Source: Apopatocola sp963628785 (GTDB taxonomy: Bacteria > Bacillota > Clostridia > Oscillospirales > Oscillospiraceae). From it: a stretch of DNA of 11,430 bases. The stretch covers positions 1 to 11,430 of the forward strand of contig CAVGGQ010000059.1 in NCBI GenBank assembly GCA_963628785.1, written 5' to 3'. The position numbers and the translations under genes are program-made. Positions 5,841 to 11,430 of the stretch are shown here, piece by piece. Positions within the stretch are counted from its first letter, which is position 1. Every line of letters begins with the position of its first letter. Under the pieces are notes generated by a model that saw only the letters and a list, made by a program, of their open reading frames with translations, was not told the origin of the DNA and did not search any database.

Positions 5841-7112
5841 CTATTTCGTTGATCCCGTGCCGTACTTTTCCGGACCCTTCCGGTATTCGCTCGGCAGCAC
5901 GCCGACGATGCGGCGGAAGGTCTCGCTGAAATAGGTGCTCGAGCAGTAGCGCAGCGAGCGCGCAATGTCCGCAATGCTCTCCTCCGATCCGAGCAGCAGC
6001 ACCTTGGCCTTTTCTATGCGCACGCTGTCGATGTACTCTGCCACGCTCATGCCGGTCTCCGCCTTGAACTTGCGCGAGAGATAATAGGGCGTATACCCGA
6101 ACTGCTGCGCGAGCACGGCGATGGACACCTCGTCTTCCATGTGCGTGAGGATATAGTCGCAGCAATCGCGAACGGTGCGCGAATATTTGGCGCCGCCTTT
6201 CGCATTCCGCACGCGTTGGATGAAGTCCGTGTACATGGCGTGTGAGAGCGAGCTGATCGCTGAGATGGTCTTGGCCTCCGTCATGTTCTGAATGTACGCA
6301 TCGCCGACGGCGTGAGCAATGTCGGGGGAGAGGCCGCCCTTGATGGCCTCGCGTGCGCAAAGCGATGTGAACACGATCACGGAGATCCTTGCCTGCCCTA
6401 CGGGGTCACTCGTTTTGACCTGCACGCCGGTGCTGAGCGAGGCCGACTTTGTGAGCGCTTTGGAGAAATCCATATTGCCCTCGCGAACATTATATAAAAG
6501 CTCCTGCTCGGCCAAATAGGTGTGGTAGCGGTTGCGCTTCTGCGATGAGCGCGTCGTGGGCTTGCCGCCCTTGTCCGGCGTCTGGTAGAGAATGTCGCTC
6601 ATGTTCATCTCCCGCCCGGTCAGCGTGAGGGAATGCATCAGAATGTAGTGCCCGAACATCTGCATCGGGATAACGGGCAGCGAGGAGAAAAAATTCAGAA
6701 AATCTTTTGTCCGCTCGAGTGAGGGAAACGCCTGCCGCACCGACTCGCCGATGGCGGCCGGCGAAATGACCGTGTTGAGTGCTGGGCCGATGACATGGAT
6801 CCTCCGCTCCTCGCCCTCACCGACGCTGACCGCGCCCCAGAGAAGTCCGAAGCTCGAGCTCAAAAAGAGCGGCGCGTCGAGCGCATTCTCGAGTGCATAG
6901 TCAAGACATCCGGAACGCTCGAAGAGCTCGTCCGCAAGCGCCGACTCCGGTTCCGCGGAGATAACTTCCCCCTTGGCGTCGTATTCTCGAAACGCCACAT
7001 CGTATGCGCAACGGATCAGGCTTTTCAGAAAGGTCAGTTTCTCGTCCGTATTCAATCCGTTCACACCGCCTTTTGTCAAAATAGCTAAATAAATCAATGG
7101 TTTCTTGTTCAT
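5841..7112 (-). CDS. AraC-family regulator with large N-terminal domain, likely controls the rhamnoside operon
   Basis: The 423-residue protein has a C-terminal AraC DNA-binding domain at about 315-413. Its first helix-turn-helix is SIAVLAQQFGYTPYYLSRKF (330-349) and its second is ESIADIARSLRYCSSTYFSE, ending in VGVLPSEYRKG. The ~300-residue N-terminal part is soluble, with no membrane segments. It is not a cupin, and I do not recognise the sensor. The architecture resembles YesN-type AraC proteins without the receiver domain. The gene is divergent from the GPH symporter, isomerase and rhamnosidase operon, which makes it the natural activator for that operon. ATG 7112 has no clear ribosome binding site and lies only 12 nt from a good -10 box, so the message may be nearly leaderless. 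Otherwise a downstream GTG (7064) may be used. Confidence 0.88.
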   Translation of the reverse strand: MNKKPLIYLAILTKGGVNGLNTDEKLTFLKSLIRCAYDVAFREYDAKGEVISAEPESALADELFERSGCLDYALENALDAPLFLSSSFGLLWGAVSVGEGEERRIHVIGPALNTVISPAAIGESVRQAFPSLERTKDFLNFFSSLPVIPMQMFGHYILMHSLTLTGREMNMSDILYQTPDKGGKPTTRSSQKRNRYHTYLAEQELLYNVREGNMDFSKALTKSASLSTGVQVKTSDPVGQARISVIVFTSLCAREAIKGGLSPDIAHAVGDAYIQNMTEAKTISAISSLSHAMYTDFIQRVRNAKGGAKYSRTVRDCCDYILTHMEDEVSIAVLAQQFGYTPYYLSRKFKAETGMSVAEYIDSVRIEKAKVLLLGSEESIADIARSLRYCSSTYFSETFRRIVGVLPSEYRKGPEKYGTGSTK

Positions 7113-7124
7113 TCTGTTATTTTG

Positions 7125-7153
7125 ATTTTATCACAAATCAGCGAAAAATACAA
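7125..7153 (-). promoter_or_regulatory. Promoter of the second AraC-type regulator
   Basis: On the minus strand TTGTAT (7148-7153), a 17-nt spacer and TAAAAT (7125-7130). The annotated start codon follows the -10 box by only 12 nt, implying a leader of about 5 nt. Confidence 0.5.
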
Positions 7154-7187
7154 GAAATTTGTTGCCTTTCGCAATACAGACGAAATT
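7147..7187. promoter_or_regulatory. Direct-repeat candidate binding site for the AraC-type regulator
   Basis: AATACAAGAAATT (7147-7159) and AATACAGACGAAATT (7173-7187) repeat in the same orientation, 26 bp apart. They lie 26-66 bp upstream of the -35 box of the sugar operon promoter. AraC-type activators commonly bind direct repeats in this position. The match is short and AT-rich, so chance is possible. Confidence 0.3.
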
Positions 7188-7212
7188 ATGATAGGAAAAA
7201 CGAATTTACTGT

Positions 7213-7241
7213 TTTACACCCCGCACGGCCTTCGTTATAAT
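7213..7241 (+). promoter_or_regulatory. Promoter of the rhamnoside operon
   Basis: TTTACA (7213-7218), a 17-nt spacer and a perfect TATAAT (7236-7241) make a near-consensus sigma-A promoter. Transcription would start near 7248, giving a leader of about 220 nt before the symporter start codon. Most of that leader is the inserted repeat element. Confidence 0.75.
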
Positions 7242-7273
7242 GCACATAGAAACGCAAAATATTTGCTGTTCCT

Positions 7274-7440
7274 TTAAGGCAACACCGCACAATGTCGTCT
7301 GCGGCGCTTTGCGGATCTTTTTCACCGACTCTGTGTCATCAAACCTTGCCATACACAAAGTATGGCTGCGGTTTTCTTCCTTGATTCGGCAAAAAATCTC
7401 TCGCAAATCGCTCTTGCCGAATTATGCGATGTTGCCTTAA
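7274..7440. mobile_element. MITE-like element with 20-bp terminal inverted repeats
   Basis: The left end TTAAGGCAACACCGCACAAT (7274-7293) and the right end, read in reverse complement (7421-7440), match at 18 of 20 positions. The 167-bp element has no credible gene. Inside, GCCATAC and GTATGGC (7348-7354, 7360-7366) form a perfect hairpin, extended by AAACC and GGTTT after a bulge. The TTAA at both ends could be a target-site duplication or part of the repeat. It carries no transposase, so any movement would need one elsewhere. It fills most of the 358-bp gap between the divergent genes and lies in the transcribed leader of the operon. Family assignment is not possible by eye. Confidence 0.7.
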
Positions 7441-7470
7441 CATTTTTAATCTTTTACGGAGGGCTGCAAC

Positions 7471-8838
7471 ATGAGCAAAAAACCGAAAAATCCCGATCAT
7501 CTCAGTATTTGGCGTCTTCTTGCATTCAAGAGCTCCGACATCTCCGCTGCATGGGTGAATGTTCTCGTATTGAACTACCTCTCCATCTACGCTTCGGATA
7601 CCCTCGGCGTATCCACGCTGCGCGTAGGCACACTCCTTCTCGCCAGCAAGATCTTCGACGCGATCACCGACCTCTTCGCCGGCATTCTCGTTGACTCCAC
7701 CAAAACGAAGCTCGGCCGCGGCCGCACCTACGAGCCGGCCATCATCGGCATGACGATCTGCACTGTGCTCCTCTTCTCTGGCAAGCCGGAATGGAGCGAA
7801 TTTGCCAAGTCCGCGTGGATCTTCTGCATGTACTCCCTGACCTTCGCCATCTTCTCAACGCTCCGTCTTGCCGCTCTCAACCCCTACGCCATCGGCCACT
7901 TCTCCAATAACCCCGTGCTCCTCAAGAAGGTTGCCTCCTTCGGCGGCATCGTCACCATGGCAGGCAGCATTATCGTGAGCGTCGGCTTCCCGATGATCAT
8001 GAAGCGCATCGCCACCTCTGCCGCCGGCTGGACCCGTGCCGTTCTCATCATCATGATTCCCGCCACCCTCATCGGCACGCTCCGCTTCATCTTCTGCAAG
8101 GAAGATCCGAACGTGGACGCCGGTAAGAGCTCAGAGCCGCTGAAATTCAAGGACATTGTCGATCTCTTCTCGAAGAATAAATATGTCTGGCTCTACGCCG
8201 TCATCATGCTCTGCTACAACATCACCACCAACCTCGCCTGCGGCTCCTACTACTTCAAGTACATCGTCGGCGACCTCGACAAACTCGGCATTCTCTCCGT
8301 GTTCGGCATTGCCCTTCTCCCGCTGATGCTGCTCTTCCCGATGATTATGAAGAAGATCGGCTCTATGGGCAAGATGATCGCCACCTTCTGCGGCATCGGC
8401 GCCATCGGCTACATCATCGTATTCTTCTCCGGCGCCAACGCCACGGGCGTGTATGTCGGCTACCTGCTCGCCACGCTCGCCGGACTGCCCGTCGCATACT
8501 ACGGCATCCTCTTCGTTATGAACATCTGCAACTACAACGAGCGCATCGGCCTGCGCCGCATGGAGGCTTCCTCCAGCACGCTCGCCAACTTCTGCTCCAA
8601 GTTCGGCGCGGCTCTCGGCTCGTATGTCACCGGCCTCGCGCTCTTTATCGGCGGCTACATCAGCGCGGCCGATGCCACGCAGCCCGTGAGCGCCATCATG
8701 GCCATCCGCATCGACTACTCCATTGTCCCGCTGATTTTCATGGTCATCATGGGCGTATGCGCCTTCGCCTTCTCCAAGCTCGAGAAGGACAACGAGGCGT
8801 ACCTGAACGCGAAAAGGGCCGAAGCTGCCGCAGAGTAA
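7471..8838 (+). CDS. GPH-family (MelB-like) sugar:cation symporter
   Basis: The 455-residue, 12-helix-type membrane carrier belongs to the glycoside-pentoside-hexuronide:cation symporter family of the major facilitator superfamily. The defining segment after TM2 is present: ASKIFDAITDLFAGILVD and then STKTKLGRGRTYEP (about 59-89). By alignment to MelB, Asp63 and Asp67 correspond to the cation- and sugar-binding Asp55 and Asp59. The start is ATG 7471, with GGAGG eight nt upstream. It heads an operon with an isomerase-like enzyme and an alpha-L-rhamnosidase that has no signal peptide. It is therefore inferred to import an intact rhamnose-containing glycoside or oligosaccharide with sodium or protons. 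The true substrate cannot be read from sequence. The C-terminal tail is charged and cytoplasmic. Confidence 0.93.
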   Translation: MSKKPKNPDHLSIWRLLAFKSSDISAAWVNVLVLNYLSIYASDTLGVSTLRVGTLLLASKIFDAITDLFAGILVDSTKTKLGRGRTYEPAIIGMTICTVLLFSGKPEWSEFAKSAWIFCMYSLTFAIFSTLRLAALNPYAIGHFSNNPVLLKKVASFGGIVTMAGSIIVSVGFPMIMKRIATSAAGWTRAVLIIMIPATLIGTLRFIFCKEDPNVDAGKSSEPLKFKDIVDLFSKNKYVWLYAVIMLCYNITTNLACGSYYFKYIVGDLDKLGILSVFGIALLPLMLLFPMIMKKIGSMGKMIATFCGIGAIGYIIVFFSGANATGVYVGYLLATLAGLPVAYYGILFVMNICNYNERIGLRRMEASSSTLANFCSKFGAALGSYVTGLALFIGGYISAADATQPVSAIMAIRIDYSIVPLIFMVIMGVCAFAFSKLEKDNEAYLNAKRAEAAAE

Positions 8839-8857
8839 ACACCGATATCCGATCTTA

Positions 8858-8888
8858 CAGGGAGCGTCGATTGTTTCGGCACTCCCTG
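8858..8888 (+). other. Intercistronic hairpin between symporter and isomerase genes
   Basis: CAGGGAG (8858-8864) pairs perfectly with CTCCCTG (8882-8888). After one mismatch, GTCG pairs with CGGC around a 7-nt loop. No U run follows and the next gene starts 25 nt later. It could be a partial attenuator or an mRNA-stability element that lowers or protects part of the operon message. Confidence 0.4.
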
Positions 8889-8913
8889 CAGCGGTATTAA
8901 GGAGACAGTCACG

Positions 8914-9762
8914 ATGATCCGATCCGTACAGCAGATCATGCTCGGCACGGTGTGCACGAGCGAAGAAGCGGCGCTGCGGGTTTTGCGCCGCATAAAGCAT
9001 GCGGGATACGATGCGCTGGAGCTCAACAGCTTCATGACGCATCCGACCCCGGCTCTTGTCCGCCTGCTCACGAAAGCCGCCGGCATGCCAACGGGCTCGT
9101 GCGGCAAGCTCGACTGGAAGAGTCTTTTGAAAGAGTCCGGCCTCGCGGTCTCCGCCTACCACACCGACCTCGGCTCCCTCGAGCGCGAGAGCGAAAAGGT
9201 ACACGCAGAAGCCAAGGCTTTCGACACCGACCGCCTCGTCATCACCGGCATGTACCGCTTTGACTACGGCGACGAGAAGACCCTAAAGGATCTCGCCGCG
9301 CGGCTCAACGCAGCCGGAGCGAAGACAAAGGTAAACGGTCTGCGTCTCTTTTACCACAACCACAACGCTGAGCTCCTCCGCACCGCTTCGGGCGAGTACG
9401 CCTACTCGATCCTCCTGCGCGAGACCGACCCCGAGAGCGTATTCTTCGAGTTCGACAGCTACTGGTTCGCCGACGCCGGCGCAAGCCCCCTCGTCTGGAT
9501 GGAAACGCTCGGAGAGCGTATGAAGCTCTGGCACATCGCCGACCGAGGCACCCGCCGCGGCAAAACGCCCATGACGCCCATCCTCAAGTCCGACAGCGTA
9601 GAGCTCGGCACCGGCAACCTGCCGCTTGCCCGGCTGCGCGATCAAGCCGTCCGAAACGGCATCGAGTGCGTCGTCCTCGAGAGCCACCGCAACTGGATCG
9701 ACCGGGATCCCGTAAAAAGCCTCGAAGTCAGCGCCGGGTGGCTGAACCGAAATTTTGCATAA
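8914..9762 (+). CDS. Sugar phosphate isomerase/epimerase-like TIM-barrel protein
   Basis: A 282-residue cytoplasmic protein of the xylose isomerase-like TIM-barrel (AP endonuclease 2) superfamily. Candidate metal or catalytic residues appear at barrel strand ends: Y147-H-N-H150 followed by E153, E179-F-D181-SYW, H207 in LWHIADRG, and E256 in VVLESH. This is the usual Glu/Asp/His/Glu metal set of the family. The start is ATG 8914, with AAGGAGA ten nt upstream. It sits 75 nt after the GPH symporter gene and 12 nt before the rhamnosidase gene. The family includes isomerases, epimerases, dehydratases and enzymes that eliminate aglycones from 3-keto-glycosides. No Gfo/Idh-type oxidoreductase partner is visible in the window, so a sugar isomerase or epimerase role is the default inference. 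The substrate is unknown. Confidence 0.85.
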   Translation: MIRSVQQIMLGTVCTSEEAALRVLRRIKHAGYDALELNSFMTHPTPALVRLLTKAAGMPTGSCGKLDWKSLLKESGLAVSAYHTDLGSLERESEKVHAEAKAFDTDRLVITGMYRFDYGDEKTLKDLAARLNAAGAKTKVNGLRLFYHNHNAELLRTASGEYAYSILLRETDPESVFFEFDSYWFADAGASPLVWMETLGERMKLWHIADRGTRRGKTPMTPILKSDSVELGTGNLPLARLRDQAVRNGIECVVLESHRNWIDRDPVKSLEVSAGWLNRNFA

Positions 9763-9774
9763 GAGGTTTACATA

Positions 9775-11430
9775 ATGAAAGCTATCCATCTGAAATGTGA
9801 CCGCCTGACGGCACCGCTCGGCCTCGCGCTGCATAAGCCGACGCTGAACTGGACATGCGAAGGCGGAGTGAAAGAGACCGCTTACCGCATCACGGCCACC
9901 GTCGGCGGCAAGACCGTGTGGGAGAGCGGCGAAGTGCGCTCGGACGCCATGCAAGTCGTGTGCCCCTACGAGGGCAAGGCGCGCGAGCGCGTCATCTGGA
10001 GCGTGTGCCTGTGCGATGAGAACGGCGCATGGGGAGAGGAGAGTTCCTCTTTCTATGAATACGGCATCGCGAACGACATCCGCAAAGCATCGTGGATCGA
10101 TCCCGAGCTTACGCTCGATGAAAAGGTACGGCAGCCGGCCTCCGTGCTGCGCCGCAAATTCCGCATCGATGCCTTGAAAGCCGAATCCCCGGCGCGGCTC
10201 TATATCACCTGCCACGGCTTCTATGAGGCGGAGATTAACGGAAAGCGAGTGGGCGAATTCGTCCTCGCCCCGGGCATCGATGAATATAAGCTGCGCCTCC
10301 AGCTACAGTGCTATGATGTGACCGACCTTCTGCACGAAGGCGAAAACGAGATCCGCGTCACGCTCGGCGACGGAATCTACCGCGGGAACTACGGCATCGA
10401 CGGAGCCAACCGCATCTCCGGCAAGGACATCGCGCTCCTGTGTCGCCTCGAGATCGGCGGCGAGCCCATCGTGTGTAGCGATGCCGCGTGGGAAGCAAGC
10501 CAATCTGGCATCGTGCGCGAGAACGACACCGAGCTCGGCGAAACGCAGGACGCGCGCATGGAGACCATCACGGACTGGCACAGCGTGAAAGTCGAGAATT
10601 TCGGCTATGACAATCTCGTGTGCACCGAGAGCGTGCCCATCCGTGAGCACGAGCACTTCACCGGCAAGATACTCAAAACGCCGAACGGTGAAACGGTTGT
10701 CGACTTCGGACAGAATCTCGCGGGCTATACAGCCGTCACGGTGAGCGCCAAAGCGGGGCAGACCATCACGCTTTGGCACGGCGAAATGCTCGACGAGAAC
10801 GGCAACTTTACGCAGTCCAATTTCGACCCGGGCACGCGCAATAAGAACGGCGGCATCCCGCAGAAGCTCACCTTCATCTGCAAGGACGGCAAAAACACCT
10901 TCCACCCGAAGTTCTGCATTTTCGGCTTCCGCTATGCGAAGGTCGAGACCGACATCGACCTCACCGACGCCGAGTTCACGGCTATCGCCGTCTATTCCGA
11001 AATGGAGCAGGTCGGCACATTCTCGTGCGGAAACGAGGATGTGGACCGTCTCTTCCTCAACAGCCTCTGGAGCATGCGCTCCAATTTCTGCGACATCCCC
11101 ACCGACTGCCCCACCCGCGAGAGAGCGGGCTGGACGGGCGATGCCGGCGCGTTCGCGCCCACGGCGGTGTACCTCGCGGACTGCTATCCGGTGCTCCGCA
11201 AGTGGCTCGCCTGCTGCCGGGGCTCTCAGGCAAAAAACGGCATCGTGGCAAACATAACGCCCCCGAGCAATGCCAACGGCATCATCACGCGCGTCATCCG
11301 CGGCTCGGCAGGCTGGGGCGATGCGTGCATCCTCGTGCCCTGGGCGCTCTATGAAGCATACGGCGATGTGACCATCCTCCGCGAAAACTACGACATGATG
11401 GTCAAATGGGTGCGCTTCTGCAAGAAACGC
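9775..11430 (+). CDS. GH78 alpha-L-rhamnosidase, truncated by the window end
   Basis: The first 552 residues of a glycoside hydrolase family 78 enzyme, which removes terminal alpha-L-rhamnose from glycosides. The start is ATG 9775, with GAGG upstream and 12 nt after the previous stop. An N-terminal beta domain is followed by the family's accessory domain (about 140-280): LYITCHGFYEAEINGKRVGE, VLAPGIDEY, YDVTDLL and GDGIYRGNYG. A further segment has VVDFGQNLAGY (308-318). The (alpha/alpha)6 catalytic barrel begins near 415, with DCPTRERAGWTGDA at 444-457. That motif carries the acid residues (Asp444, Glu449, Asp456 region) used in this family. SAGWGDACILVPW follows at 511-523. The second catalytic Glu and roughly 300-400 residues lie beyond the edge. 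No signal peptide is visible, so the enzyme is predicted to act inside the cell on glycosides imported by the GPH carrier. Confidence 0.95.
   Translation, partial: MKAIHLKCDRLTAPLGLALHKPTLNWTCEGGVKETAYRITATVGGKTVWESGEVRSDAMQVVCPYEGKARERVIWSVCLCDENGAWGEESSSFYEYGIANDIRKASWIDPELTLDEKVRQPASVLRRKFRIDALKAESPARLYITCHGFYEAEINGKRVGEFVLAPGIDEYKLRLQLQCYDVTDLLHEGENEIRVTLGDGIYRGNYGIDGANRISGKDIALLCRLEIGGEPIVCSDAAWEASQSGIVRENDTELGETQDARMETITDWHSVKVENFGYDNLVCTESVPIREHEHFTGKILKTPNGETVVDFGQNLAGYTAVTVSAKAGQTITLWHGEMLDENGNFTQSNFDPGTRNKNGGIPQKLTFICKDGKNTFHPKFCIFGFRYAKVETDIDLTDAEFTAIAVYSEMEQVGTFSCGNEDVDRLFLNSLWSMRSNFCDIPTDCPTRERAGWTGDAGAFAPTAVYLADCYPVLRKWLACCRGSQAKNGIVANITPPSNANGIITRVIRGSAGWGDACILVPWALYEAYGDVTILRENYDMMVKWVRFCKKR

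Noticed and set aside
7206..7406. Small minus-strand open frame inside the MITE-like element
   Set aside because: It runs through the inverted-repeat end and the operon promoter, and has no ribosome binding site. A repeat-derived frame without support.
8131..9204. Minus-strand open frame of 357 codons opposite the GPH carrier and isomerase
   Set aside because: Spans two plus-strand genes and their gap, has low-complexity acidic composition, and matches no family I recognise.
1..11430. CRISPR array, tRNA, rRNA, riboswitch or toxin-antitoxin module
   Set aside because: Looked for on both strands by eye. No regularly spaced repeats, cloverleaf, conserved aptamer core or small paired genes were found. 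A covariance-model scan would be the decisive test.

Overview
The window reads as chromosomal DNA of an anaerobic, gut-type Bacillota (Firmicutes). The supporting signs are strong AGGAGG-type ribosome binding sites, sigma-A-like promoters, a Tn4451/TnpX-type large serine recombinase fragment, a GPH-family sugar symporter and AraC-type regulators with Bacillota-like architecture. The GC-rich codon use from about 1700 onward could fit Negativicutes or GC-rich Lachnospiraceae, but I cannot fix the taxon from sequence alone.

Region 1 (1 to about 1700) looks like a decayed or transferred patch. It holds the C-terminal part of a serine recombinase on the minus strand, joined head-to-head to the C-terminal part of an alpha/beta hydrolase on the plus strand. 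An intact short-chain dehydrogenase/reductase (SDR) follows, with its catalytic Lys replaced by Cys, and then a C-terminal scrap of a GcvT-like aminomethyltransferase. A strong hairpin at 1701-1741 separates this patch from the next genes.

Region 2 (1750-4853) has a minus-strand pair, an AraC-type regulator followed after 13 nt by dapF (diaminopimelate epimerase). It is divergent from an SLC1/DAACS-type symporter on the plus strand. The 108-bp divergent intergenic region holds back-to-back promoters and a near-perfect palindrome. The symporter keeps the residues expected to bind sodium and the substrate amino group, but lacks the Arg that recognises acidic side chains. It is therefore probably not a dicarboxylate or glutamate carrier.

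Region 3 (4858-5795) holds a short palindromic repeat and a yebC-family gene on the minus strand with its own promoter and terminator.

Region 4 (5841 to the right edge) is a carbohydrate locus. A minus-strand AraC regulator with a large N-terminal domain is divergent from a plus-strand operon: GPH symporter, TIM-barrel sugar isomerase/epimerase-like protein, and a GH78 alpha-L-rhamnosidase cut by the window end. The rhamnosidase has no signal peptide. The likely scheme is import of an intact rhamnoside, hydrolysis inside the cell, and processing of a released sugar by the isomerase-like enzyme. A 167-bp MITE-like element with 20-bp terminal inverted repeats lies between the operon promoter and its first gene, so it would be transcribed as part of the 5' leader. 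Its end sequence recurs in the short palindrome of region 3.

I found no tRNA, rRNA, CRISPR array or recognisable riboswitch. No wholly new multi-gene system is evident. The most unusual points are the altered SDR active site, the re-specified symporter, and the two related non-coding repeats.
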